From the NCBI RefSeq assembly GCF_000744835.1, contig NZ_JQMS01000001.1, forward strand, positions 1,674,001 through 1,738,000: 64,000 nt of DNA. The letters run 5' to 3'. Origin of the DNA: Flavobacterium sp. 83 (GTDB taxonomy: Bacteria; Bacteroidota; Bacteroidia; Flavobacteriales; Flavobacteriaceae). The notes beneath the pieces were generated by a model. It did not search any database. It worked only from the letters and a program-made list of their open reading frames with translations, and was not told where the DNA came from. This document shows, in pieces, positions 26,406 to 36,262 of the stretch. The first letter of the stretch is position 1. Each line of letters begins with the position of its first letter. Both the position numbers and the translations under genes were made by a program.

Positions 26406-26456
26406 TTCATAGCCATTCTCCATTTTTATTTAAATTGATTATGGCTATGAATTTAT
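26406..26456. terminator. Inverted repeat between convergent genes, possible bidirectional terminator
   Basis: TTCATAGCCAT (26406-26416) pairs perfectly with ATGGCTATGAA (26441-26451) around a 24-base loop, followed by a short T-rich stretch. It sits between the outer membrane protein gene and the convergent response regulator gene. Confidence 0.5.
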
Positions 26457-26468
26457 ATGTTAATGTAG

Positions 26469-27098
26469 TTATATGGTTTGTAGTATTTTTGCTTTATTTA
26501 TTAAATCTACCAAATTTGTAACACCTAGTTTGATTAATAATCTTAACTTATATGTACTAATCGTTTTTTCGTCTAGTGAAAGTATTTTAGCAATTTGATG
26601 ATTTTTTTTTCCGGCACTTAAATAACGTAAAACTTCTATTTCCCTATTAGAAAGTTTTCTATGTAACCTTTCACTTTTATTTTGTTTCGCTATTAATGAA
26701 AGATTTTTTTTTATGGTTTCATTCATAATAATCTTTCCTTTGTGGACTTGAACAATAGATTCACTTAAAGTTTCCAGCTGTTCGTTTTTATTGATATATC
26801 CTGAAACACCAGCTTTAATGGAATTTGCTGCATAAATTTGCTCTGAAAGGCCACAATAGATAATAATTTTTGTTTTTGGAAAATTTTTTAAAATTTTTTT
26901 GACCTCAAGAATACTTGAAAGTCCTTCTAATTCTAAATCTAAGATTAAAATATCAATTGGTTTATTTTGAAGTAGTTCTGATAACTTTGAAAAATTATTA
27001 ACATTGGCTTCAATGGTAATCTCCGTGTGGTTTTTGAAATATGATTTTACGCTTTGATGGATTATGGGGTAATTATCTGCTACACATACTTTTATCAT
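26469..27098 (-). CDS. NarL/LuxR-type response regulator (paralogue A)
   Basis: 209 aa. Receiver domain (1-120) with phosphoacceptor Asp54 in LILDLELEGL and the conserved Lys in GYINK; the acidic pocket reads ADNYP (7-11) where two acidic residues are usual. C-terminal LuxR helix-turn-helix (about 145-205; LSNREIEVLRYLSAGKKNHQ). It is the last gene of the leftward kinase cluster, 69 bases after the receiver-kinase. A close paralogue lies at 39575-40204. Target genes unknown. Confidence 0.88.
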   Translation of the reverse strand: MIKVCVADNYPIIHQSVKSYFKNHTEITIEANVNNFSKLSELLQNKPIDILILDLELEGLSSILEVKKILKNFPKTKIIIYCGLSEQIYAANSIKAGVSGYINKNEQLETLSESIVQVHKGKIIMNETIKKNLSLIAKQNKSERLHRKLSNREIEVLRYLSAGKKNHQIAKILSLDEKTISTYKLRLLIKLGVTNLVDLINKAKILQTI

Positions 27099-27167
27099 AG
27101 TATTTATTTAAGGAGTGATTATTCTTACGGTAATTTATTTTATTGAATGAATAAGGAAAAATAGAAA

Positions 27168-28244
27168 CTAGATTTTTAATGGCAGGAATATTTTAATAGT
27201 TGTGCCTTCATTTTCTTTTGAAACAATAGTGAAAACGCCATTTGATTTTTTTATTATAATTTTGCTTAAAAAGAGCCCTAATCCTAATCCTTGTTGCTCT
27301 CTTTCTTCCCGATTAAATTGTTGAGCAGCACCTATTTTATTTAATTCCTGTTCACTGAAGCCAATGCCAAAATCCCTGATCACTAATTCATAATACTCAT
27401 CATTGAACTGTTCTCCAGAAACAATAATGACTTTGTTATTTGAAGAGAATTTTAAGGCATTGTCTATTAATTCAAAAAATATATATTGCAAATGCCCTTG
27501 ACTGATTTTAATCGTTGCTTTATCAATTTCAAAATTGATTCTTTTTTCTTGACCTTCATGAATTTTAAAAATTTTTTCTTTTGTTTTTAAAAATGCATTT
27601 AATATTTCAGAACTCGAATTAGTGTTAAATTCGATGGAGTTGTTTTTAAGATTTTGATAAAAAATTATATTTTGCATGGTTCTGTTTAGTCGCTCACCTG
27701 ATATTTTAATCGATTCATAAAATGCGGATATTTCTTTTTTGTCTAATTTTTCTTGATTTTCCATTAGAAGCTCAATAGGTCCTAAAATTCCGTTTAGGGG
27801 TGTATTTATTTCATGTAAAAAAACCTTTTTTTCACCCAGATATAAATTACTATGAGAATTTTTTATTTTTTCAAATCGTTCTATCTTTGATTCTATAATA
27901 GATGTTAATTCTTTTATTTTGAATGGTTTAGCTATAAAATCATCAGCGCCGTCTAACAAACACTTTCTCATTAGATTGTTTTCCTTTTTTGCGGTCAAAA
28001 AAATAAAGGGTATTGAGTTCAAAGAATTAATATCTTTAATTATTTCAAATAATTTACTACCATCCATAACCGGCATCATTATATCACAGATAATTAAGTC
28101 TGGTGTCCAATATTCTAATAAGTCTAATGCTTCTTGTCCATTACATGCGGATTTGACCTTGTAATTCTGATAGATTAGCAGTTCGCTAATAGTTTCTCTT
28201 AAATTTAATTCGTCATCAACCAAGAGAATTTTAGTTTTGTTCAT
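27168..28244 (-). CDS. Receiver domain fused to histidine kinase core (no sensor domain)
   Basis: 358 aa. Receiver at 1-120 (LLVDDELNLRETI; phosphoacceptor Asp54 in ICDIMMPVMDG; Lys107 in FIAKPFK), then an HisKA-type dimerisation region with His144 (VFLHEINTPLNGILG) and an ATPase domain (FIELIDNALKFSS; GIGFSEQELNK; GLGLGLFLSKI). The order receiver-kinase without membrane segments suggests a phosphorelay intermediate. It overlaps the upstream 665-aa kinase gene by 14 bases, so the two are co-produced. Confidence 0.9.
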   Translation of the reverse strand: MNKTKILLVDDELNLRETISELLIYQNYKVKSACNGQEALDLLEYWTPDLIICDIMMPVMDGSKLFEIIKDINSLNSIPFIFLTAKKENNLMRKCLLDGADDFIAKPFKIKELTSIIESKIERFEKIKNSHSNLYLGEKKVFLHEINTPLNGILGPIELLMENQEKLDKKEISAFYESIKISGERLNRTMQNIIFYQNLKNNSIEFNTNSSSEILNAFLKTKEKIFKIHEGQEKRINFEIDKATIKISQGHLQYIFFELIDNALKFSSNNKVIIVSGEQFNDEYYELVIRDFGIGFSEQELNKIGAAQQFNREEREQQGLGLGLFLSKIIIKKSNGVFTIVSKENEGTTIKIFLPLKI

Positions 28245-30228
28245 AAGGGAAAATTAATTTTATTGTTGTTCCAAAGTTTTCTTTGCTTTTCAATTCTATT
28301 TTACCGTTTAGAAGAACTGTAAATTGTTTAACAATTGCTAAACCCAGACCGGAACCAATTATGGTAGTTGTATTTGAAGCTCTAAAAAAAGAGGTGAAAA
28401 GATATTGAATTTCATCTTCGGGAATTCCAATTCCAAAATCAGTTACTTCTATTTCAATTTCGTTCTCTAAATAGGTTATGACTAAAAGTGGATTAGATTT
28501 ACCGGTAGAGTATTTAAATGCATTGCTGATTAAATTTGTTAAAATATGGGTCAATAAAGTTTCATCAGTATGAAAAACTTGTTTTTTGCCCTTTATTTCT
28601 ATTTGAATCTTTCCTTTTTCAATAGCTCCGTTAAAATAGGTGTCAACTAATGTTTTAATATATATATTAAGATTAATTTTTTTAATTTCTTTTTTAATCT
28701 TTTTAGATTCATACTTCCCAAAAATTAAAATATTATTCATTAATTCAGTCATTCGGTCTACTTCTTTTTTTATTCGTGAAGTAATGTTTTCTAAGGATTT
28801 GACTGTTTTCTCATCAAGATGATTTGTTTTAAGATCAATAAGTTCCGCATTAGAATAGATAACAGTCAACGGGGTTCTAAATTGATGTGATGCCATTGCG
28901 ACAAATTTTGATTTCATTTCACTTAAATCTTTCTCTCTTTTAAGAGCAGTTTTGATTTCTTCTTCGGCTTTAATTCGCTTACTCACATCTCTGCTGGAAG
29001 TTTGAATTCCTACAACAATATTCTCCTCATTTAGAATATTTTTTGATGTGGTTTCTAACCAGATATAAGTGTTGTCTTTCTTTCTAAATCTATAAGTCAA
29101 TGTTCTATGCTTAGAATCCGTAATAAATTTTTTATGAGAATCACGGATAAGCTTAAAATCGTCTGGATGGACAAAGTCAAAAGCTATTTTGTTAATCATT
29201 TCGTCAGGCTCATATCCTAAAATTTCTTTCATAGAATTTGAAACGTAGGTATAACTTCCATCAATATTATGTTGGCAAATTATATCAGTAGTATTATCAG
29301 CAATTAATCTAAATTTTTCTTTTGATAATTGTAATTGTCTCTCTTTTTCTTTAAGATCATTGACATTTATATTAGTTCCTAAGATTTTAATGGGTTTTCC
29401 AGTATTGTCTTTTTTTATTAATCCATTATATTTTATCCAGACGAACTGTCCGTTTTTGTGTTTCATTCTATAGACACCTTCGTAGCAGTCAGTACTATTT
29501 GAGATGTAATCTTCAAGTTCTTTTTCTACTCTGTCAATATCGTCCAAATGGATATTTTTTTTCCAGAAATCATAGGTGTGGTCTATTTCAATAGCATTAT
29601 ATCCAATCATTTTAGCCCAGTTAGAAGAAAATTTAGGAGTATACGTTTTTAAATCTAATTCCCAAATACCACGTTGGGAGTCTTTAATGTAAAAATTAAA
29701 ATATTTCAGATCCGCGCCTAGTTTGGAGAAAATCTTATTTTGATTTATTCTGATTCCGATATTTTGAGCTAATAAATGCAGTGAAAGGATCACATCATGA
29801 TCCCACTTTTTTTCATTATTACAACTTTCATACCCCATCCAGCCCCAAAACTCTGAGTTAGAGAATATAGGTGCTAACAAATAAGATTGGACATTGCGGT
29901 CCTCCATGATTTTTGAAAAAGACACATTATTACACTCTTTTACGAGACCGTATATGATTTCGTCATTGGATAATTTGGCGTACATTTCAGGAAATTCATT
30001 GAAGATTTCTCTTTTTAGATTTGAATTGTTCAGGAAAGTATCTATGCCATTATTACACCATTCGTAACAATAATTGATAGAATTTTGTTCTATTTTCAAT
30101 ATATAACATCGATCAACTTTATTACTTTCACCTAGCACTTCAATGCAATTATTTAGAGTAACTTCAATTGAAAGTCCTTTTAAAAGAAGATTGTTAGCAA
30201 CAGAAATTCCCAATAAATGATTTTTCAT
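28231..30228 (-). CDS. GAF/PAS sensor histidine kinase
   Basis: 665 aa, no membrane segments. N-terminal GAF-like part (1-160), two PAS/PAC units (about 185-295 and 305-420), HisKA with His448 (FVAMASHQFRTPLTVI), and ATPase domain (LISNAFKYS, FGIGIPEDE, GSGLGLAIV). Cytoplasmic signal, perhaps redox or small molecule, but unknown. First gene of the leftward cluster; the likely partners are the receiver-kinase and NarL regulator that follow. The divergent receiver-AraC gene starts 164 bases away. Confidence 0.9.
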   Translation of the reverse strand: MKNHLLGISVANNLLLKGLSIEVTLNNCIEVLGESNKVDRCYILKIEQNSINYCYEWCNNGIDTFLNNSNLKREIFNEFPEMYAKLSNDEIIYGLVKECNNVSFSKIMEDRNVQSYLLAPIFSNSEFWGWMGYESCNNEKKWDHDVILSLHLLAQNIGIRINQNKIFSKLGADLKYFNFYIKDSQRGIWELDLKTYTPKFSSNWAKMIGYNAIEIDHTYDFWKKNIHLDDIDRVEKELEDYISNSTDCYEGVYRMKHKNGQFVWIKYNGLIKKDNTGKPIKILGTNINVNDLKEKERQLQLSKEKFRLIADNTTDIICQHNIDGSYTYVSNSMKEILGYEPDEMINKIAFDFVHPDDFKLIRDSHKKFITDSKHRTLTYRFRKKDNTYIWLETTSKNILNEENIVVGIQTSSRDVSKRIKAEEEIKTALKREKDLSEMKSKFVAMASHQFRTPLTVIYSNAELIDLKTNHLDEKTVKSLENITSRIKKEVDRMTELMNNILIFGKYESKKIKKEIKKINLNIYIKTLVDTYFNGAIEKGKIQIEIKGKKQVFHTDETLLTHILTNLISNAFKYSTGKSNPLLVITYLENEIEIEVTDFGIGIPEDEIQYLFTSFFRASNTTTIIGSGLGLAIVKQFTVLLNGKIELKSKENFGTTIKLIFPYEQN

Positions 30229-30391
30229 TGTTGTGATAGTATGGGTTGTAAAAAAGTCGTTTTTTTATTTTTTTATTAGTATTTTTAATTCCTGATAAAA
30301 GTATTTTATTTAATTTTTTTAATAATTTTAATTACTGATAGTTTAAAATAAAATAAGGTTTGATTAAAATAGAAATTGGTAATTTAGTACA

Positions 30392-31171
30392 ATGGGAAAA
30401 CGCAAATTAAAAATAGTTTTAATCGAAGATGATTTAGCTTTAGGAAGCTCAATTTTAGAATTATTGATTCTGAGTGATTTTGAAGTAAAATGGCTAAAAG
30501 ATGGCGGTGAAGCTTTACTGTATATACAAAAAAACATTCCTGATGTCATTATAAGTGATTTAATGATGCCTATTATGGGGGGTGAAGAACTGTTTTTAAA
30601 AATTAGAAAAATAAATAAATTTAAAACCATCCCGTTTATTATAATTACTGCTTATATGGACGATGATATAAAATTCAGACAGTTAGAAAATGGAGTAAAT
30701 GATTTTATAATGAAACCTTTTAAAGTAAAGGAATTGATCTTTAAAATAAAAAATGTAATTGAACTTAAAAAAAATATTGAAAAAAAATATACTCCTGATC
30801 CATTTTCAAAAGTCACTATTAAATTATCTGAAAAAGATTTTTTGACCTCGTTAAATGAAGTTCTTGTAAAACATTTAAAATCAAAGATTGACATGAATGA
30901 ATTGTCAAGTCAGCTTTTTATAAGTAAATCAACATTAGATAAAAGGGTGCGGAAGCTTACGAATAAAAATGCGAGTCAATACATAAGAGAGTTTAAATTA
31001 GAATATGCTATTAAGCTAATTGATTTAGGGGAAAGAAACATACAATACCTAGTTGATGAAACGGGATTCAACTCGTTTTCTTATTTTTCTACCAGCTTTA
31101 AATCCTATCTTAATGTAACTCCTCGAGATTATATAAAAGCAATCCAAAATGAAAAACAATCGTTGCTTTAA
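30392..31171 (+). CDS. Response regulator with AraC-type DNA-binding domain
   Basis: 259 aa. Receiver with Asp56 (VIISDLMMPIMGG) and Lys in FIMKPFK, then an AraC HTH (about 150-255; KLIDLGERNIQYLVDETGFN and TPRDYIKA). It is divergent from the PAS kinase and probably belongs to the same signalling set. A 9-base-spaced element, TAAGGTTTG, lies upstream and may be a variant -7 box. Followed by a strong terminator. Confidence 0.9.
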   Translation: MGKRKLKIVLIEDDLALGSSILELLILSDFEVKWLKDGGEALLYIQKNIPDVIISDLMMPIMGGEELFLKIRKINKFKTIPFIIITAYMDDDIKFRQLENGVNDFIMKPFKVKELIFKIKNVIELKKNIEKKYTPDPFSKVTIKLSEKDFLTSLNEVLVKHLKSKIDMNELSSQLFISKSTLDKRVRKLTNKNASQYIREFKLEYAIKLIDLGERNIQYLVDETGFNSFSYFSTSFKSYLNVTPRDYIKAIQNEKQSLL

Positions 31172-31212
31172 AAAATTTGTAAATATAAGCTCAATAAATA
31201 ATTTGAAATCAT

Positions 31213-31246
31213 AAAAAAAAACACTTTTAATAGAGTGTTTTTTTTA
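31213..31246 (+). terminator. Terminator after the receiver-AraC gene
   Basis: AAAAAAAACACT (31214-31225) pairs with AGTGTTTTTTTT (31234-31245), loop of 8, ending in a T run. Confidence 0.85.
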
Positions 31247-31338
31247 TTATTTTAAATTATTGCTCTTTTTTTTTAAATCAAACGTAAAAGATAGATAAGC
31301 TCTAGGTAGATAGATTATTTTTCTTTAAAAAAAAGACA

Positions 31339-31530
31339 ATGTTTGGAATTTTTAATGATTTAGTAACGAGAATTAAAATTAGGTACTCTAAATCTGTTGG
31401 GGATGATTTAAACGGATTCTTGAATAAAAATAGAAAACCGGTAATAGAAAATAATAAAGTTATGCTTTGTTTGTTTATTACTGCAATCGGATTAATCGTT
31501 GTTGTCTTTATTGTGGGAATTTCTCTTTAG
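31339..31530 (+). CDS. Small single-pass membrane protein (hypothetical)
   Basis: 63 aa from the ATG at 31339, preceded by an A-rich tract (AAAAAAAGACA) usual for starts in this genome. The first 40 residues are basic and polar; residues about 43-62 are a membrane segment. No domain or relative recognised. It may be a real small protein in the signalling island, but no homology can be claimed. Confidence 0.45.
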   Translation: MFGIFNDLVTRIKIRYSKSVGDDLNGFLNKNRKPVIENNKVMLCLFITAIGLIVVVFIVGISL

Positions 31531-31700
31531 CTAAGAATATAGAGTATGTGTATAATACTATTATAAGGGAAGGTTTAGTTTTTACGAAGAATAGGTGGTT
31601 TTTTTGGGATATAAATTATTAGTACTTTTTTTTAAGCTATAAATAAAAAAAAAGGTTAATATAATTTGACAATATATTTTTACAGAATGATTTGGGTTCT

Positions 31701-31778
31701 TCTTACCAGGCAGCTTGCTTAGATGTTTATTGGGGGCAATAAATTACAATTTAGTAGGGGTAAGCTGTTTTGGTAAGA
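31701..31778 (+). ncRNA. Candidate structured RNA upstream of a membrane protein gene
   Basis: Nested pairing read by eye: TCTTACCA (31701-31708) with TGGTAAGA (31771-31778), CAGCTT (31711-31716) with AAGCTG (31762-31767), and inside it the perfect hairpin TTTATTG-GGGG-CAATAAA (31726-31743). It ends 29 bases before the ATG at 31808, so it would be a 5' leader element. It matches no riboswitch class that I recognise; it could also be a DNA-level palindrome. Confidence 0.45.
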
Positions 31779-31807
31779 TTCTTTAAATCTAATTCAATCA
31801 GAAAGAT

Positions 31808-32278
31808 ATGATCACAAATTGCACAACTACACCAAAAATCGAAAAAGTTTTAGAGGAAAATTCACTCTTTATAATTTCAGAATCGAAAGCAATTTTTATA
31901 AATAATACTATCGAAATAAGTTTAAATCAAATTTCAAATAGTAGATTAATAAAAAATAGAGATTTAAGCCTTAATATTATAATGTTAGTATTTTCAGCCT
32001 TGCTATACTTAATAGAATTACCTTCATTGAATTTTGATGCTATATTTCAATGTTTAATTTTAGGACTAATCCTAATTTCTTTAATACTGGCGTTTTGCAT
32101 AAAAAGCTATTCTTATAAGTTGTTGATAAACAAAAATAATTATGGTTTTAATGAAATAATCGTCAACAAAAAAAATCTCCACTTTGCGGGAATATTTATT
32201 TCTAAATTTCCAGACTCTACACTATTAAAAACCAAAGTTGAACAGGAATTTGATTATCAAAGCCTAAAAGAAGCATAG
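31808..32278 (+). CDS. Two-helix membrane protein, unknown function
   Basis: 156 aa. N-terminal beta-rich soluble part (1-50), a hairpin of two membrane helices (about 56-75 and 80-103), then a beta segment (YKLLINKNNYGFNEIIV) and a helix. Similar in plan to the product of 37120-37530, and reminiscent of PH-like/DUF6232-type membrane proteins. Not a known enzyme. It lies just downstream of the structured leader at 31701-31778, inside the two-component island. Confidence 0.6.
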   Translation: MITNCTTTPKIEKVLEENSLFIISESKAIFINNTIEISLNQISNSRLIKNRDLSLNIIMLVFSALLYLIELPSLNFDAIFQCLILGLILISLILAFCIKSYSYKLLINKNNYGFNEIIVNKKNLHFAGIFISKFPDSTLLKTKVEQEFDYQSLKEA

Positions 32279-32338
32279 TTTGGTAGTTTTTTGTTAATGA
32301 ATTGTTTATTAAATAAATATGGTAAGTTTATTAGTTGT

Positions 32339-32716
32339 CTATTTAGAATTTTTGGCTAATACTAATTGTGATTCAATGCTGTTTTTTAATTCTTTGAAAA
32401 TAAATGGCTTTTTTAAGTACCCTTTAATTCCTAAAGCGTTACCTTTTTCTTGATCTTGCAGTTCTACTCTTGCAGTAAGAAAGATCACAGGGATATTAGA
32501 GTATTCAGAAATTTTGTGCTTTTCCATGAAACCATATCCGTCAAGAATAGGCATCATGATGTCACAAAGAATAAGATCTGGTATAAATTCCTCTACTTTT
32601 TCTAATCCTTCCATTCCGTCTTGAGCATCAAGGACATCATAACCTGCGTAGGAAAGTAATTCGCAGATAGTTTCTCTTAATCTTGCTTCATCGTCAATAA
32701 TTAATATTTTAGCCAT
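32339..32716 (-). CDS. Single-domain response regulator
   Basis: 125 aa receiver with no output domain: IIDDEARLRETI, phosphoacceptor Asp52 (LILCDIMMPILDG), Thr/Ala region LTARVELQ and Lys in YLKKPF. It starts 9 bases after the stop of the large PAS kinase and is its probable partner. Related in sequence to the receiver part of the 27168-28244 protein (RLRETI..LLSYAGYDV compared with LRETISELLIYQNYKV), suggesting duplication within the island. Confidence 0.92.
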   Translation of the reverse strand: MAKILIIDDEARLRETICELLSYAGYDVLDAQDGMEGLEKVEEFIPDLILCDIMMPILDGYGFMEKHKISEYSNIPVIFLTARVELQDQEKGNALGIKGYLKKPFIFKELKNSIESQLVLAKNSK

Positions 32717-32725
32717 CGATTTTAA

Positions 32726-35700
32726 TTATTTTATTAAAGGAAATGTCATGGTTACTTTTGAGCCTGTTCCTAATTCGCTTTCTAATGCAATTGTTCCTGA
32801 ATTTTTTTCAGTGAATGTTTTAGCAATATACAATCCTAAACCGGTTCCTTGAAAACCATCGGTATTACTTGCTCTGAAAAAAGTGTTGAATAATTTCAGT
32901 TGGTCTTGCTTAGGAATTCCGATACCAAAATCAATTATTTCAAGGATAATTGTATCACTCGTTGAAGAAAGATTAAGAATTACCTCTTCAAATTTTTCAG
33001 AATATTTAAATGCATTATTTAAAATATTAAAAATGGCATATTCCATTAGCTTTTTATCAGCATTAACTGTGAAAGTTGAGCCATTAAAATTTGTAGTTAC
33101 CATTGGAATATTTATGGTATTTAGATAATTGTTGTCAATTATTTCAAGACAAAACTCTTTCAAATCAAATAATGTAGGGTTGAAATTAGTCTTTCCGGAA
33201 TCTTCTTTAGAAATGGTTAGTACAGCATTCATCAGCTCAACTATTCGATCGATCTCCTCAGTAATAATCGAAACTCGTTTTAGCAAGCGATTTCCGTTTA
33301 CTACATTTTGATTTTCTAAATACATAGAGATTAATTCAGCGCTAGTTCTAATTGTAGTCATAGGTGTTCTGAATTCATGAGAAATTGTGGAGACTAAATT
33401 GATGCGTAATTCATTTAATTCTCGTTCTCTAATTAATGTGTTTTCTACAATTTTTTCGGTCTCTTTTCGCTGAGTTATATCTCGGGTATTTGATTGAAAA
33501 CTTATAGGAATACCATTTTCTTTGACTAAAACAGCTTTGGTCTCAAACCAAAAATAGTTGCCATGCTTGTTTCTAAATCTAACTTGTACAGCAACATCTT
33601 CTACTTCAGTTACAAAACCATGAACGCTATTTTGTAGTGTTTCAATATCTTCTGGATGGACAAATTCTATAGGTAATTTACCAATTAACTCTTCAGGAGT
33701 ATAACCCAACAGTTTTTCTATTGATGGAGAAACATATTGAAAACTAGTGTCTAAATTGTGCAAGCAAACTAAATCAATGGTATTATCAGCTAAAAGTCGA
33801 TACATATTCTTCGCCTCATTTAACTGAATATTTTTATTCCTGTTGTTCTCATCTATTAATAATTTGTTTTCCTCTTCGATTTTTTTTCTTTCGGTAATGT
33901 CAATTATCTGGACTATATAATACTTGGTTTCATTCTCATGGTTTTTTGCTGACGAAACAGACATATGTACCCATATGATTGATTTATTTTTATGAATGTA
34001 CCTTTTTTCGGAACTGAAGTTAGATATCTTTCTGGTGTCTAGTTGTTCTTTATAATACAAATCAATCGTCAAGTCTTCATAATGAGTGATTTCTTGGAAT
34101 TTTAAGCATTTAATTTCTTGATTTGAATAACCAAGGATTTTACAAAGTCTTTCGTTTGTTTCTATAAAATATCCATCTAGATTAATCAAAGCCATTCCTA
34201 CGGCCGAGTGTTCAAAAGCTCCTTTAAATTGTTCTTCGCTTTGCAGTAATTCATCTTTTAGTTTTTTCTCCTTCGTTATATCTTGCATGGCTCCAATCAT
34301 TCGGATTGCCTTACCTTCATCGTTACGGATAATAACAGCCTTGTCTTTTACAAAGGCATAAGTACCATCTGATTTTAGATAACGGTATTCTTCTGTCCAT
34401 CTGTAAACATCTGTATTTATGGCTTTTTCTGCAGATGCAAAATAGTCTTCTCTGTCATCTGGATGAATAAAATTCTCACATTCTTGCCCTGTTATAATGT
34501 TATTCTCAAATTGATGTCCAAAAAGAATAGAATAACTTTCTCCTACAAATATTTCATCCGTAATCATATTCCAATCCCAAAGCGCATCTGAAGTAGCTTT
34601 GCTAGAATACGTAAAACGCTCATTGCTGATTTTTAAGGAATCTTCTGCATTTTTTTGTGCAGTAATGTCATTAAAAGAGCATATTACATAGAGCAATTCA
34701 TTAAGATTTCCAAATACAGGTATGGCATCAACCAATAACCAAACCAAATCATTATGCTTTGGACGATGCACACCCATGACAATATTGTTTATTGGCTTCA
34801 ACTTTGCTATAGCCTGCGGAACAGGGTGTTCGTCGGGTTGGAAAGGTGAACCATCAATATGAATTACTTTCCACTGAGCATCAAAGGAGGTTTTACCGCG
34901 AAGTTGATCTTCGGTAAGGCCTAACATTTCGCAAGCTGCTATATTATTTTCTAAAATTTCTGATTGTGGTCCTTGAACTAAAATCCCAACAGCTACATTT
35001 TGGAGAATACTGGCAGTCAATTGTCGGTTTTTGAGAATTTCGTCTTGAATTTTTTTACTTTCAGTGATGTCAACACCAAAACCTATCATCATTTCAAGAG
35101 TGTCATCATTTCCAAAAACGGGAGTAAATTTTCGAGTGTGGTATGTTTTATTTTTATTTAGGCCTTCAATAGTATCCTCCCATTCTATAGTATTTCTAGA
35201 TTCTAATGCTTGTAAAAACTTGATGCGCCTACTTTTTGCAAAAGCATCACTTCTACCGGTATGTTTCGCATATTCAAAATCGGTTTTTCCTAAAATGAAT
35301 TTTCGTAGTTCATCATTTTTAATGGCAGCGGGATTTAAATAAGTATACCTATAGTTTTTATCAAAAACGGCTACGTCTGTGGGAAGCCTATCTAATATTT
35401 TTTCGTAAAATTCCCTTTGTTGCAATAGCTTCTGTTCGACCTCAATATGTTCAGTAATGTCTCTACAGCTTCCTATAAAAAATGGAGAGCCATTTCTTTG
35501 GGATAATTTCAAACGTGTTTCATGCCAAACATAGTGCCCTTCTTTATGTTGCATTCTATAGATCAATTCCCCTTCATTTTCTCCGGTTTTAATGACTCTA
35601 TCTAAAAATGCAATGCAATTTTCTAAATCTTCAGGATGTAGAAAGTCAGCGTTGCTTTTGCCTAAAACATCTTTAATCTCGTGACCTAGATGTTTAGTCC

Positions 35701-36262
35701 AGTTATTTGAAACATAGCTAATTATTCCTTCTAGATTAATCTCGTAGATAATTTCATTTGAATTACCAATAAACAGTTGTAATTGATTTTCTTGCTGTTT
35801 GACTGTTTCTTGTAATTCCTTATTTTCAATATGTAATTGCAATAAAGATCGAATTTGTTGTACAGCATGATCCAAATATTTTAACTGTATTGAAGAAAGC
35901 TCTTTGGGCTTAGTATCCATAATGCAAATAGTTCCGATAACTAGATTTTCATTAAGACAGATTGGAAGCCCCGCAAAAAAATCTACTAAGTTTTCGGATT
36001 GATTATAAATGTCATTATTAATATCTGAAATGATTTTAATTTTATTTTGCTGAATAATAGTCTCATTAAACACTAATATATTAGGTGCGATAGGTATAAG
36101 ATCTAAGCCTATTTTTGCTTTTACAGTTAGGCCAGTTAAATCAATTAATGATACAAAGACACAAGGGACTTCACATATTTCTGATACAAATAATAGAATA
36201 CTATTGAATTCTTGCTGAAAATCTATAGTTTTTGAAAAATTTATTTTTTTTAATAAATGCAT
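32726..36262 (-). CDS. Large GAF/multi-PAS sensor histidine kinase
   Basis: 1178 aa without membrane segments. N-terminal GAF domain (about 10-150), followed by about six PAS/PAC units (roughly 155-280, 280-405, 410-540, 545-670, 670-800, 810-935), HisKA with His962 (STISHEFRTPMTTI) and an ATPase domain (ILNNAFKYS, FGIGIPKQD, GTGLGLYIA). By architecture a cytoplasmic integrator of several cues; ligands are unknown. Forms an operon with the receiver gene at 32339-32716. Confidence 0.92.
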   Translation of the reverse strand: MHLLKKINFSKTIDFQQEFNSILLFVSEICEVPCVFVSLIDLTGLTVKAKIGLDLIPIAPNILVFNETIIQQNKIKIISDINNDIYNQSENLVDFFAGLPICLNENLVIGTICIMDTKPKELSSIQLKYLDHAVQQIRSLLQLHIENKELQETVKQQENQLQLFIGNSNEIIYEINLEGIISYVSNNWTKHLGHEIKDVLGKSNADFLHPEDLENCIAFLDRVIKTGENEGELIYRMQHKEGHYVWHETRLKLSQRNGSPFFIGSCRDITEHIEVEQKLLQQREFYEKILDRLPTDVAVFDKNYRYTYLNPAAIKNDELRKFILGKTDFEYAKHTGRSDAFAKSRRIKFLQALESRNTIEWEDTIEGLNKNKTYHTRKFTPVFGNDDTLEMMIGFGVDITESKKIQDEILKNRQLTASILQNVAVGILVQGPQSEILENNIAACEMLGLTEDQLRGKTSFDAQWKVIHIDGSPFQPDEHPVPQAIAKLKPINNIVMGVHRPKHNDLVWLLVDAIPVFGNLNELLYVICSFNDITAQKNAEDSLKISNERFTYSSKATSDALWDWNMITDEIFVGESYSILFGHQFENNIITGQECENFIHPDDREDYFASAEKAINTDVYRWTEEYRYLKSDGTYAFVKDKAVIIRNDEGKAIRMIGAMQDITKEKKLKDELLQSEEQFKGAFEHSAVGMALINLDGYFIETNERLCKILGYSNQEIKCLKFQEITHYEDLTIDLYYKEQLDTRKISNFSSEKRYIHKNKSIIWVHMSVSSAKNHENETKYYIVQIIDITERKKIEEENKLLIDENNRNKNIQLNEAKNMYRLLADNTIDLVCLHNLDTSFQYVSPSIEKLLGYTPEELIGKLPIEFVHPEDIETLQNSVHGFVTEVEDVAVQVRFRNKHGNYFWFETKAVLVKENGIPISFQSNTRDITQRKETEKIVENTLIRERELNELRINLVSTISHEFRTPMTTIRTSAELISMYLENQNVVNGNRLLKRVSIITEEIDRIVELMNAVLTISKEDSGKTNFNPTLFDLKEFCLEIIDNNYLNTINIPMVTTNFNGSTFTVNADKKLMEYAIFNILNNAFKYSEKFEEVILNLSSTSDTIILEIIDFGIGIPKQDQLKLFNTFFRASNTDGFQGTGLGLYIAKTFTEKNSGTIALESELGTGSKVTMTFPLIK

